DNA of 64,000 bases from JBBDWK01 sp040902885 (GTDB lineage Bacteria > Acidobacteriota > Terriglobia > Bryobacterales > Bryobacteraceae), in NCBI GenBank assembly GCA_040902885.1, contig JBBDWK010000042.1:85189-149188 (forward strand). Direction: 5' to 3'. The notes under the pieces are model-generated. The model saw only the letters and a program-made list of their open reading frames with translations, did no database searches and had not been told where the DNA came from. How positions within the stretch are numbered: position 1 is the first letter of the stretch; the number at the start of each line of letters is the position of its first letter. Positions 26,401-34,942 of this stretch are shown here, one piece after another. A program made the translations under genes and the position numbers.

Positions 26401-26753
26401 CACTCCTCGATGGCGGCGATCTCGGAATCTTTCAGCTTTCCGCCCATGGGCATCCGCAGACCATCGTGGCGTACAGCCTTCAGCAGCAAACTCGCCTCCG
26501 GCTTTCCGGCCACGATCGCCGGGCCTCGCTTGCCGCCGGTCAGGAGAGCTTCTCGCGAATCCACACGAAGAGCAGCGAACTGCTTGTCCGAACCGTGGCA
26601 GGCATAGCAGTTCTTAGCCAGCACGGGGCGGACTCGGGCCTCAAAGAAGTCCAGATCCTGCGCGGCGCCAACGGTGGCAAGAGCGGCGGAAACAGCAAGA
26701 GCCACGCGACTAGTCAATCCACTCTCCCGGCGCTGATCATGGTCTGACCACAC
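23442..26753 (-). CDS. DUF1549/DUF1553 protein with cytochrome c-like domain, long version
   Basis: A 1103-residue PSD1-type protein, about 160 residues longer than the copy at 17687. After a leader (about residues 1-31) it has the haem motif CYACH (49-53), with LRMPMGGKLKDSEIAAIEEW as the distal region. DUF1549 follows (PIDRFLLAALHKTGL, RFGEHWARHWLDLVRYGETRGYEWNY, TVSCARCHNHKLDP with the second CxxCH). An inserted beta-rich segment (about 480-640; NQANFEPFGNLRSADFGGWHASG..., ending VKLDTFANQDHLPVFVEL) may be a sugar-binding domain. The C-terminal DUF1553 has RVMVNRIWQHVFGRGIV. First gene of a two-gene operon with the minus-strand DUF1501 gene. Confidence 0.9.
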   Translation of the reverse strand: MWSDHDQRRESGLTSRVALAVSAALATVGAAQDLDFFEARVRPVLAKNCYACHGSDKQFAALRVDSREALLTGGKRGPAIVAGKPEASLLLKAVRHDGLRMPMGGKLKDSEIAAIEEWIRKGAPWPVVSAASDPEDRYRKLAREHWAFQPVSKSAPPEVHNAAWKRNPIDRFLLAALHKTGLSPAPPAGKRTLIRRLSYVLTGLPPSAAEVDRYLSDSDTGDYARLVDRLLTSPRFGEHWARHWLDLVRYGETRGYEWNYEIIGAWRYRDYLIRAFNSDVPYDQLVREHIAGDLLPNPRINGEEKINESVIGTTFYRLGEAGHDDCIRFREIALDVVDNQIDTLTKTFQGLTVSCARCHNHKLDPVPIQDYYGLYGILNSSRQVTHTIDSGEVNAQAVARLGEIKRQIRSELARQWKRESRDVARYLLATLPSHQADGLDPARADSWKKVLERPSQKLEDPAYAWSAMACETGYNREYFGEAARSLAARYEGETRDRVAFNQANFEPFGNLRSADFGGWHASGMGLRQGPGSNGEFTVAPEGEAAVDGIFPAGVFTHLISGRLNGALRSPYLPKNKKFLSVRAMGGSLGARRTVIDNCSIGENYKVLENPSPAWVKLDTFANQDHLPVFVELVTRWDNPRIPDRPGVLKKPNLKLMDAPRSFFGITQAVLHDVDETPREELSHIRRLFEKGTPSGWEDLAARYGEAIEQAVESWAAGKAGEEDVRWLDWLVRNKLLSNRADANPRLNDLTGQYRALESRISPPRVVEGLADIGPGRDFPLLIGGDAKSLGPKAPRQFLKHLFPESEVRGAGSGRSDLADLIASPSNPLTARVMVNRIWQHVFGRGIVASVDNFGLIGDPPSHPELLDYLAATFVEQGWSLKRMIRLMVLAEAFQQSGHVSGKAREADPQNALLHHYPLRRLSAEALRDSILLTSGNLKDSLYGPSVHPHRAEAKDYRRLFSGPLDGEGRRSIYLKVTRMEGTRFLDTFDYPIPMVTRGSRDVTNVPAQALALLNDPFVLEQAEALAVRLLAGSAGSVEARIEELFRSALSRKPGETERERFRGLALELSSLHQVPRERILESREVWKDLAHAVLNLKEFIYIQ

Positions 26754-26798
26754 GGTATCATACCGTCGGTCGCCCTTCCGAAAGGCCAGTCGCCTTTC

Positions 26799-28034
26799 TC
26801 AGGACCAGAACGGCTCATCAGGCATGAGCTGCGAGCGCAGGTATTCCTCGTTTGGGACAAATCCGAGTCCGTGACCCTCAGGGACCGTGAGATGGCCGTC
26901 TTTCACCTCCGGCGGCTTGCCGGCCGACATCTGCTCCACATGGCGCGTGGGCCGGCCCAGCGCGCTTTCCGAGCGGTAGAAATTGAAGATCGCCGAGCCG
27001 AAGTGCGCTGAGGCGCAGCACAGCACGAGGCTCCCGACGTTGTGCAACGCCACCGGTGTTCGGAACAGCATCGCGTAATCGGCGATCTTCCTGGCGCCGG
27101 TGAACCCGCCGGCAAACGCCAGGTCCGGATGGATGATGTCGGCCGCCTGATGGTCGAGGAATGGCTTGAATCCGGCGACCAGCTCCAGTTTCTCGCCGAC
27201 CAGCAGCGGCACGCGGGTGGAGCGCTTTACGGCGGACCATCCTTCCGTGTAAGGCACCTGGAGCGGGTCTTCGTAGAAGAGGGGATCGATCGGCTCGACA
27301 GCCTTGGCCACCTGAATCGCACTGGTCACGTCCAGCTCGTTGTGGCAATGGACGGCGACGTCGATCGACTCGCCGGCGGCCTCGCGCAGGTTTTGGAAGC
27401 CGCGCCGCACGCGCCGGACCTGCTCCGAGTCGATCGTGACCGTGTAACGTCCGGAGCGGACGCCGAGCAGCGGATCGATATTAGTCTTGAACGCCGTAAA
27501 CTTCTCCGGCGCTTCCTTGACCTGTGCCGCCCATTCGCGCAGCTTGCCGATGTCCTGCAGATCGCCCCCCGGGCCGTGCGAGTACAGGCGGATCGAGTCG
27601 CGGTAAGGCCCGCCCAGCAGGTAGTTGATGGGCTGGCCGGTAATCTTCCCCGCCAGGTCCCACAGCGCGATGTCGATTCCGCTGATGCTCGGGATGTGCG
27701 CCACATAGGGGTGCATCAGGCTGGTCATGTTCTGGAAGTGCCGCTCAATGGAAAGCGGGTCCTGGCCGATCAGCAAGTTTTTCATATGCTCGATGCGCGC
27801 GCGGGCCATGGGGCCGGAGACCCCGGCCTCGCCGTAGCCGATCAGGCCGGCGTCGGTCTCGACCTTGATGAGCGTGTTGCCTGCGATGTTCCGGATCTGC
27901 ATCGCCTTGATTGCGGTGATTTTCACCCTGCCCTTGTGAGGCTGCGCGATTGCCCGGTAGCGGGTCACCCAGGCGCCAACCGGCAGCGCAAAGATGCGTT
28001 GCAGCCAAGTTCGTCGTGTAATTGGAGATTGCAT
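26799..28034 (-). CDS. Mandelate racemase/muconate lactonizing enzyme family protein (exported)
   Basis: A 411-residue enolase-superfamily protein. Start set at ATG 28034 (good AAGGAG 9 bases upstream); the frame is open to 28100. An N-terminal TRRTWLQRIF suggests Tat export, unusual for this family. The N-terminal capping domain spans about 38-150, and the barrel follows. Metal-site candidates are Glu255 (YEDPL) and Glu281 (VGEKLEL), with His331 (LHNVGS) as a catalytic candidate. The place of the first ligand reads VHCHNEL (228-234) in place of the usual Asp-containing strand. It resembles sugar-acid dehydratases, but the substrate is unknown. Confidence 0.85.
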   Translation of the reverse strand: MQSPITRRTWLQRIFALPVGAWVTRYRAIAQPHKGRVKITAIKAMQIRNIAGNTLIKVETDAGLIGYGEAGVSGPMARARIEHMKNLLIGQDPLSIERHFQNMTSLMHPYVAHIPSISGIDIALWDLAGKITGQPINYLLGGPYRDSIRLYSHGPGGDLQDIGKLREWAAQVKEAPEKFTAFKTNIDPLLGVRSGRYTVTIDSEQVRRVRRGFQNLREAAGESIDVAVHCHNELDVTSAIQVAKAVEPIDPLFYEDPLQVPYTEGWSAVKRSTRVPLLVGEKLELVAGFKPFLDHQAADIIHPDLAFAGGFTGARKIADYAMLFRTPVALHNVGSLVLCCASAHFGSAIFNFYRSESALGRPTRHVEQMSAGKPPEVKDGHLTVPEGHGLGFVPNEEYLRSQLMPDEPFWS

Positions 28035-28189
28035 GGGCGTGCTCCTTCCCGGGAAATACGCAAACAAGCGGCACTCCCGGACCCTCCGAATATAGTCCAT
28101 TTCGCGCGTTGTTATCCAAGAGATCCACTACTGCGCCAGGGATCGCGTCGCGAGATACTATGTAGGTATCAACCGCGAAGCCGTAGAGA

Positions 28190-28615
28190 ATGGATTTCGT
28201 CATCATTACCGGCGATCAGGCGATCTTCGATCCCGCTTTCGCGCCCGCCACGGTTGCGGCTCCTCCGGGTGCGATTACCGGCAGCGCCAGGAAAAAGATC
28301 AATGGCCTGATCGCTTGCGCCGAGGGCGATGAAGCGACAGTCGTGGTGGCCGGAGCCGTCTACTTTACCCCTTCGTTTCCCATTCCCGGCGCGGGAACCC
28401 TCACCATTGAAACCCTGGGACCGGATCAGAAGGCGAAGAAGGCCAAATCATCGAGCCGCGCGCTGATACTCCGCGGCAGCAAATTTCGGGCGCGGTTTCA
28501 GGTGGCGGCTCCGGCGCAGGTAACTATCCCCGGCGGCACAAGTCCCGACCCGACGCCGATTTATTCCGGGACGGGAAGCTTCGTGACCAAGAACACGCGA
28601 GTGAGAGTGGAATAG
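28190..28615 (+). CDS. PAAR-like candidate tip protein of the injection system
   Basis: A 141-residue beta-rich protein without a signal peptide. Residues 26-50 (PGAITGS, then KING-LIACAEGDE) fit the PAAR pattern of a turn, SxxVxxNG, a small-residue strand and GD. A second part (TLTIETLGPDQKAKK, ALILRGSKFRARF) has similar spacing. PAAR proteins cap the spike of contractile injection systems and can carry effectors. It is encoded on the strand opposite the eCIS operon and ends 23 bases from that operon's end; no other tip candidate is seen in the operon. It could alternatively be an unrelated small beta protein. The upstream intergenic region (155 bases) is shared with the enolase-family gene. 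Confidence 0.55.
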   Translation: MDFVIITGDQAIFDPAFAPATVAAPPGAITGSARKKINGLIACAEGDEATVVVAGAVYFTPSFPIPGAGTLTIETLGPDQKAKKAKSSSRALILRGSKFRARFQVAAPAQVTIPGGTSPDPTPIYSGTGSFVTKNTRVRVE

Positions 28616-28638
28616 CTGGGCTAACGCGCGTTCATTGT

Positions 28639-29229
28639 TCAGTCGTCGCCGTTGCTGTCCAGCAGCGCACGTTCGTCGTCGTCGAGCCGAGGGCGGACGG
28701 CGTCGATCACTTCGACGAGGCAATCGGTCATCGCCCAAATCCGGAGCACATCCACTGTGGCCCGTCTAGTGGTGTCCGATCCCAGCAGGTGGTCGACCAG
28801 TCGCTGTGCGGCCAACAGCTCGCCGGGACCGCTCACTCCGCGGTTGCGGAGGTACCCAAGGGCATCGGAAACCGCCGACGCGGGGAAGTCATCGACTCGC
28901 AAGACCAGAGCGACGTCGAGCGTTCGCTCGCCACGACCGTAACGGACCACCGCTTCCACGAGCGCCCTACGCAATGCGCTCCCCGATGGAGTGGGCGCGA
29001 AGTCGGGATAGTTCTCCACGACCCGTAGATATCGCGCAAGCACTTCGACGGGGACGTTATCGTCGAACGCAGCCAGGCACTCCGGACCGGGTAGTGGCAG
29101 GGGAACAAAACGCCTGCGGCGCCACGCGCGGTCGAGCGTTTCGAGGGCGTCAGCCACCCGATCCGGATCGCCCGATCGAAGATCCGCCGTGAGCATCTCT
29201 GCGTTCAATGGTTCTATCTCGTTCGTCAT
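28639..29229 (-). CDS. Hypothetical helical protein, last gene of the eCIS operon
   Basis: A 196-residue protein starting at ATG 29229 (GGAG upstream), 22 bases after the giant DUF4157 gene. It is predicted all-helical and rather acidic (many Asp/Glu, ending in LDDDERALLDSNGDD). No domain is recognised. Its place directly behind a giant candidate toxin fits a cognate immunity or chaperone role, but eCIS effectors usually act on other cells and need no immunity, so this is only a hypothesis. The open frame extends upstream to 29601 inside the DUF4157 gene, which I regard as spurious. Confidence 0.55.
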   Translation of the reverse strand: MTNEIEPLNAEMLTADLRSGDPDRVADALETLDRAWRRRRFVPLPLPGPECLAAFDDNVPVEVLARYLRVVENYPDFAPTPSGSALRRALVEAVVRYGRGERTLDVALVLRVDDFPASAVSDALGYLRNRGVSGPGELLAAQRLVDHLLGSDTTRRATVDVLRIWAMTDCLVEVIDAVRPRLDDDERALLDSNGDD

Positions 29230-29251
29230 CGTCGGATCTCCAGGCCGCCAT

Positions 29252-32200
29252 TTATCGTGCGAGATGCGCATAAGGTGAACTGTTCCAGGCGGCCCATCCG
29301 CGGTCCAGGCCCTGCTTTCGCTCATTCGCCCTCTCGATCGCGCTATCGATGCTCGCCTGCACGGCGGGATCCGCGGTCTGGCCACGCAGATCTTCGAGCG
29401 CGGAGATGGCGTCGGCGAGACCCTGCGCGTGCTCCCGGCACTTTGGCCCGTGCCAGGATCCCTTGATCTGCTCGCCAGTCCTCGCCTCCTCCTCGGCCGC
29501 AGCCTCACTGCTGCCGTCACCCACGTCGGCGCCATCACGTCCTGCCGCCGTAGTGTTCGTGATGATGTCATCGATCTTCTTGATCCACGGTTTGGCAGCA
29601 CGCTCGGTGTCGGCTAGCTTCGCTGCGCGGTCGGCTGCCTGTCGAAGCTTATCCGCCACCGCAGCGTCCGCACGAAGCTCATCGAGCGACTTGGGAGCCG
29701 CGGCGTCAGCGGCGATTCGACCCTCAACATCCTCGCGGCCAGTGGTCAGCTCGTCCCTCAAGTCGCCGTAGGTCGGCAGCTCCAGAGCTGCCGCAGCATC
29801 GGGATCGCTCATAACCGTAGTCGCCCGTTTGAGAGCAGCAGCGATCTCCTTGCGCTTCTGGTCCTTGAGTTCCTCAGGATCTTTAGTGAGGTCCTCCAGC
29901 GTCTGCCTGAGCGCCTCAGCTTGGGGGATTATCCCGTCGTAGATCGCCTGCAGCGCTGCTAAAGCTGCAGGGCTGGGCGCCTTGGCGGCGATGAGCGCCT
30001 TGTACTCTTTGTCATGCGTTCCGTCTTTTTCCAGGGCAGTCTCGATCCAAAGCATCCCTCTCTCTATTGAAGCTTTCTTAGGAGGGTCCGCGTCCAGTGC
30101 CGTCTGAATGCTGCCTTTGCGCCACAGTTTCCCGATTTGATTGGCGGTGTTACGCAGGCTGTCATGTGACGCTCGCAGTGCGCCCGTAGCCGCCTTCGCC
30201 GCCTTGACTTCCCGCGAGACCTTCTTGCCTGGACTCAACGCGACATCAACGTCGATGTCGCCGTCCTTCTCAACACCCTCTGGCGTCTGATCGAGAACCG
30301 TGATTTTGATCGTGCCCGTCTTCAGTTGCGGCTGATACTTCGCGGTCAACGATGCCGCCAGTTGTTGCGTCTCCGCGATGGCTTGCGCGGGATCCTGCGC
30401 CGCGGCGGGTTTCTTCAACGCACTGATGATCAGCCCCTGCACCTTCTTGGGGCTAAGCTCTTTGTCTTTTCCTTTTTTCTTCCCCTTCTTGGCTTTGCCG
30501 AGCAGCTTCGTGATGGTCTTCTTCAACTTCTGGAATAGAGCCGTGATCGCGTTCGTCGCGGGCTTCTTGATCGCCTTGAAGACTTGCTGGATCTTCCTTA
30601 CCGCGCCGCCGATCCCGATCAGCGCCCCGACAAAGCCCAACACAACCGGGAGAAGACGCTTCAGCACGTTGTTGATCGCGCTCGCCACCACGCCGACCTG
30701 TCCCTCAAGAATCGCCATGGCGGTGCCGGCGATCGTGCTCACTAGCTCCGCAAGCCGGGCGGCGTTGTCGCGGAACCAGAGAATGACGTCGATGATCGTA
30801 AGCACGATCGTGATGATCGTGCCGACGCCGCCGCTTACCAGACCGGAGATAATTCCCAGTACTTTCTTGATCCCGGCGATGACCAGGCTTTCGGCCAGCG
30901 CCTTGCCGGCTTCGCCGAGCACCTGCTCCTTCATTTGCTCGAATTCGGCTTGCAGAAAACGGAATAAGCCGGCCGGTCCTTCGGAGGCCAGGATGTCGAA
31001 GATCTGTTTGATCTTCTCAGCGCCGGCCTCACCCTTCTCAATCAGCGTAACGACCGTGCTGCCGAGCACCTTTCGGGCGACGCCCTTGATGGCCGCCACG
31101 CCCAGGCCCACCAGCTCGAGGAGGAAGCCGATGATGCCCTTCGCGTCGAAGCTCTTCGGCAGGGCGATTCCGGCGCCGCCGAGATTTCCCGTCAGCCATT
31201 CCACAACAGCGCCCTTGATGTTCTCGCCGATGCTGCCGATAAACATCGTCAGGCCCTGGATGATGCCCTGGCCCAGATTGCTCAGGAACTTGCCCGGCTC
31301 CTTGATGATGCGCTTGGCGGCGCCGCCCACCAGCGCGGCCAGCTTTTCGATCTGGCCGACAACAAGGTCTTTGACGGCGTTGTATGCGTCCGCCGCCTTT
31401 TCAAGGAAATTCTTGTACTCCTCGCGGATCTGCTTTTCGAGCTCCTTGAGTCTTTCGTTCGCCTTGACGTACCGCTGCGCCAGGCCTTGCACCAGCTCGC
31501 CCTCTTTCTGAGCGATCGAGCCTTCCAGCCCGCGGAACTTGTCGTTCATCTCCTCGGAGATCTGCTGCTTGAAATCTTCGAGATCGGTCCCGAGCCCGTC
31601 GAGCTTCGTCTGGACTTCCTTCTTGCCGTCCTCGACAAGCTTCCGGGCGTCCTTGAGGCCGGTTTCAACGATGCCGGCGATGTTCTCGATGACCACGCGC
31701 ATCTCCGCGTGGAAGGTCTGGGTTGCCTCGTTGTAAAAGTTCCGCACCTCCTCGGGCGGAGGGTCGAACAAAAGATCCGTGAGCCAGTCGACGGCGGTAT
31801 CGAACCAGCTCTTCTGGTACCTCTCCGCGTCTGCGCGAACGGACGCCTCCCACCTGGCGGTCGCGGCCGCGGCCTCCGTATCGAAGGTCGTCATCACGTC
31901 AGTGTCCAGTTGTTTCAGCCGGTTCTGGACTTTTTCCTGTGTAGAAGTGAAGATGCCGTTGATCTCTTCGGCAGCCTTGTCGCGTTTGGCCTCGTTGTCG
32001 GTCTTGGTCGTCTGCTGTCCCTGCGCGACTTCGCCGAATTCTGCCGCCCGCTCCCCGAACATGGCCTGGACGCCGGCAGCGCCCTCTCCGGACGCTCCCG
32101 CACGGGCGTCCGCGAGCGCCACGGCCTCCTGATCCCGGAACTCCTGAGGCTTGGTCTCGGAGGCTTCCCCGAGTTCATCCTGTGCCGCGATCCCTTCCTT

Positions 32201-34921
32201 CAGCTCGGGATCGTCGTGCTTCTCCATGAATTCGCGGTTGATGCACGCTTCTTTTAAGATGTTCTCGGTCTGGACCGTCTCCGGCCGCATGTCCACTTCG
32301 GATTCGGTTCGCGGAGGCGGCATGGCGCGGTCGGCGCGGACGCTGCCCGGTTCCGCGCCCGGAGGCTCCACCTCAAGCGCTCCAGGAGCACGAGGAGATT
32401 CACCCACTCCAGGATCCGCGGCGGCCACTTCATCCAATGGCCCGGCGGTGCTGTCCGTTGATTCCTGAACCTGGCCGGTAACGGCGTCCTTCACCTCGCC
32501 GCCCTTGCCCCGGCTCTCGAACTCCATCACGTCGTCGAGTGTGCCCGGAGCAATGGCCTCCACCTGCGCGAGGACTTTCGCGACGAACGCTTCCTTGTCG
32601 AACTCGGGCGGGTTCTGCGCCTCGGCGTCCATCTTGCCGACTTGATCCGTCTGTGCGTGGCTCTGCTTCTCGCCCTCTTTCACTTCGGCCGCGGCATTGG
32701 CCGACTGCGATTTCTCCTCTCCTGGCGCGTGCTGCGACTGATCCGCGGCGCGATTATCGATGCGGTTCTCCGCCTGGTTGAAAGCAGGATCTTGTCCGGG
32801 CGATGCCGGTGAAGGAACCACCTCGACCTCGGGTACGGGATCGGGCGGCGGGCATTCTTCCTCCTGGCGCTGGACGAAACCGGCTCCGCGGCCCTGAGGC
32901 TGGCTGTCCTGTTCGAGAACGTGGGAGATCTCGTGCGCGATCAGCCACCGGCCCTCGCGCGTTGCCGGCTGATAATGTCCTGGACCGAAGACGATGTGCT
33001 CGCCGCGCGTGAAGGCTTTGGCGCCGAGCGAGCGGGCCAACTTCCCCGCCCGGGCATCATCGTGCAGGCGGATGCGGCCCAGCTCAGCGCCAAGCCGCAG
33101 TTCCATGAAGCGTCGCAGCGAATCGGGCATGGGCCTGCCGCTCAAGCCCGTGACGACGACCACCTCCGCGGACAACGCTTGCGACGGCTGCGGCGGCGGC
33201 CCCGAAGACACAGCCTTTCGCTCTACCTTGACTTCTTCCGCCGTTTCTTCGGCGGGAGGCTCTTCCGGGACCTGCTCCGCTTCGGGGTCTTCGTCGATGG
33301 GAAGCCGCTCGAGCGACGGATCGTCAGTCCCGGCCTTTTCGCCCGCGCCCTTGGCTTCCGGCGGCTTCTGATCGATTTCAGGGGAAGCGTCGGCTGCCGC
33401 CAGCGCGTCGCTCTTAATCTCAGTAGCGGCCTGGGCGGGACGCGGGCCGCCCGGAGTCACGCTGGAGACGACGTCTTTCACCGCCGGCGCGGCTTCCGCC
33501 GCCGGGACCGCCGCTTCGCCGGCGCCCCCGTCGGCGCTTTCAAACTCGGGAGGCAGCGGCGTTGCGACAATCAACCGTTCTTCATCCAGCAGGCCGGGAG
33601 ATTCTCCGCCATCGCCTTCGAGTTCCCTGGAAAATGCGAAGAACGTCTCTTTCGTGTCGCTGCGCGTAAGGCTCCAGTGCGCCGCGCCGGCGCCGCCGCT
33701 GCGATTCACGCGGAACTCGAGCGTATAGCCACCGCCCTCGATCGTCCGCTTGATGGAGGAGGCTTCGGCGTCTAGCAGCGCCGTGGTTGCTTCGAAGAGG
33801 TCGCCCTCGAGCGCCGTCCGGAGCAGGTCCTCGACAATTCGAAGAATCATCGGCGAGACAACGGACCGCCTGATCTGGAACAGCTCCCGGAGTTCTTCGA
33901 GGGCCGAAGCCGTGGTCCGCTTCGCAGCCGGATTCGCCGGTTCAGCCAGAACCTCGCGCTGCACGCTGTGCAGGCCGCCGTGTTGCTGGAGGACATGCGT
34001 GAGCTCGTGCGCGATCAGCCGGCGTCCCTGCTCGACCTCTGGCCGGTACTCGCCGGCGCCGAAGACGATATGCTTGCCCACGGTGAACGCCCGCGCGTTG
34101 GCATCGCGGGCCAGGCCAGCGGCTTCGGGACCTGCATGGACCCTTACGTCGGAGAAGCTGTGGTGGAATCGCGGCTCGAGAAATGCGCGCAACGGTTCGG
34201 AGAGCGGCTGGCCGCCGCTCCGGCGCATCAATCCGAGGTAGGTTTCGAACTTAGGCGAGATCCGGGGCCGCGGACCTTTGGCGCGCCGCTCGACCTGTTC
34301 TTCTTCGTCGGCGGTTCGCCGCTGGACAGCCGGTGTCTCCTCTTCCTCCTCCTGCCGTTGGAGCGAGAACGCCTGAACCTCTCCTTCCTCCGGTTCTTCC
34401 TCGGCCTCCTGCCGCTGCATCTCCGGCGCTTCCTCTTCCTCCTCTTGACGCTGCAGGGAAGCGGTCTGCGCGGTTTCTTCCTCTTCCGGCTCTGCCTCCT
34501 GCCGTTGCAGAGCGGCGGTTTGCGCTACCTCTTCTTCGGGTTCCTCGGCCTCCTGCCGCTGAACTGCCGAAGTTTCCTCTTCTTCGGTCGCCTCCCGCTG
34601 AACGGATGACGACTCCTCCTCCTCTTCCGCCTCCTGGCGCTGGAGAGGGGGTTTGCGCTCGCCCGCGACCGGATCGCGACCGTCCCGCTCGCGCCGGCGT
34701 GCCTCCGGCTCGGGCATGCTCATCACGCGGTCCGCAATGTGATCGGCTTCTCGCTCAAACCGGTCGTTCGGATCGTTGACACGCAGTTTGGGCTGCAGCG
34801 CGCCGATCGCGGGCTGCGCCGCGGTCCAGCGGGAACGCTTGGGCATTCCCTTCGACTCCGCGGCGTTGGAAGAGGCGTTCTTGGCGGCTCGCTTAGCCTT
34901 CGGAGCTGCCAATGCCGGCAT
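29252..34921 (-). CDS. Giant eCIS-associated protein with two DUF4157 domains
   Basis: A 1889-residue protein starting behind GAGGTG. Order: FEREADHIADRVM motif (54-67, the DUF4157 lead-in); Gln/Glu repeats of the QRQE type (about 92-202); DUF4157 copy 1 (about 240-316) with H305-E306-x-x-H309; Pro/Glu-rich spacer; DUF4157 copy 2 (about 595-670) with H663-E664-x-x-H667; long disordered and coiled-coil region (about 690-1200); hydrophobic helical block (about 1200-1465; LTMFIGSIGENIKGAVVEWLTG, LLPVVLGFVGALIGIGG), which recurs in DUF4157 proteins of other eCIS loci; Lys-rich linker; and a 400-residue tail. DUF4157 is a known marker of eCIS cargo. Peptidase activity is not proved. It may be cargo, tape measure or both. 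Confidence 0.85.
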   Translation of the reverse strand: MPALAAPKAKRAAKNASSNAAESKGMPKRSRWTAAQPAIGALQPKLRVNDPNDRFEREADHIADRVMSMPEPEARRRERDGRDPVAGERKPPLQRQEAEEEEESSSVQREATEEEETSAVQRQEAEEPEEEVAQTAALQRQEAEPEEEETAQTASLQRQEEEEEAPEMQRQEAEEEPEEGEVQAFSLQRQEEEEETPAVQRRTADEEEQVERRAKGPRPRISPKFETYLGLMRRSGGQPLSEPLRAFLEPRFHHSFSDVRVHAGPEAAGLARDANARAFTVGKHIVFGAGEYRPEVEQGRRLIAHELTHVLQQHGGLHSVQREVLAEPANPAAKRTTASALEELRELFQIRRSVVSPMILRIVEDLLRTALEGDLFEATTALLDAEASSIKRTIEGGGYTLEFRVNRSGGAGAAHWSLTRSDTKETFFAFSRELEGDGGESPGLLDEERLIVATPLPPEFESADGGAGEAAVPAAEAAPAVKDVVSSVTPGGPRPAQAATEIKSDALAAADASPEIDQKPPEAKGAGEKAGTDDPSLERLPIDEDPEAEQVPEEPPAEETAEEVKVERKAVSSGPPPQPSQALSAEVVVVTGLSGRPMPDSLRRFMELRLGAELGRIRLHDDARAGKLARSLGAKAFTRGEHIVFGPGHYQPATREGRWLIAHEISHVLEQDSQPQGRGAGFVQRQEEECPPPDPVPEVEVVPSPASPGQDPAFNQAENRIDNRAADQSQHAPGEEKSQSANAAAEVKEGEKQSHAQTDQVGKMDAEAQNPPEFDKEAFVAKVLAQVEAIAPGTLDDVMEFESRGKGGEVKDAVTGQVQESTDSTAGPLDEVAAADPGVGESPRAPGALEVEPPGAEPGSVRADRAMPPPRTESEVDMRPETVQTENILKEACINREFMEKHDDPELKEGIAAQDELGEASETKPQEFRDQEAVALADARAGASGEGAAGVQAMFGERAAEFGEVAQGQQTTKTDNEAKRDKAAEEINGIFTSTQEKVQNRLKQLDTDVMTTFDTEAAAATARWEASVRADAERYQKSWFDTAVDWLTDLLFDPPPEEVRNFYNEATQTFHAEMRVVIENIAGIVETGLKDARKLVEDGKKEVQTKLDGLGTDLEDFKQQISEEMNDKFRGLEGSIAQKEGELVQGLAQRYVKANERLKELEKQIREEYKNFLEKAADAYNAVKDLVVGQIEKLAALVGGAAKRIIKEPGKFLSNLGQGIIQGLTMFIGSIGENIKGAVVEWLTGNLGGAGIALPKSFDAKGIIGFLLELVGLGVAAIKGVARKVLGSTVVTLIEKGEAGAEKIKQIFDILASEGPAGLFRFLQAEFEQMKEQVLGEAGKALAESLVIAGIKKVLGIISGLVSGGVGTIITIVLTIIDVILWFRDNAARLAELVSTIAGTAMAILEGQVGVVASAINNVLKRLLPVVLGFVGALIGIGGAVRKIQQVFKAIKKPATNAITALFQKLKKTITKLLGKAKKGKKKGKDKELSPKKVQGLIISALKKPAAAQDPAQAIAETQQLAASLTAKYQPQLKTGTIKITVLDQTPEGVEKDGDIDVDVALSPGKKVSREVKAAKAATGALRASHDSLRNTANQIGKLWRKGSIQTALDADPPKKASIERGMLWIETALEKDGTHDKEYKALIAAKAPSPAALAALQAIYDGIIPQAEALRQTLEDLTKDPEELKDQKRKEIAAALKRATTVMSDPDAAAALELPTYGDLRDELTTGREDVEGRIAADAAAPKSLDELRADAAVADKLRQAADRAAKLADTERAAKPWIKKIDDIITNTTAAGRDGADVGDGSSEAAAEEEARTGEQIKGSWHGPKCREHAQGLADAISALEDLRGQTADPAVQASIDSAIERANERKQGLDRGWAAWNSSPYAHLAR

Positions 34922-34942
34922 AGTTACACCTCGCTCGTGTCC

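Noticed and set aside
25083..26747. A 554-residue plus-strand frame
   Set aside because: Antisense shadow of the DUF1549/DUF1553 gene, whose haem motif and conserved blocks are clear.
28623..28632. Palindrome AACGCGCGTT at the end of the eCIS operon as a terminator
   Set aside because: Ten bases with no loop and no T-run cannot form a terminator hairpin.
29252..34921. Calling the giant protein an active protease
   Set aside because: Two HExxH motifs are present, but DUF4157 activity is unproved and the third zinc ligand cannot be assigned by eye.
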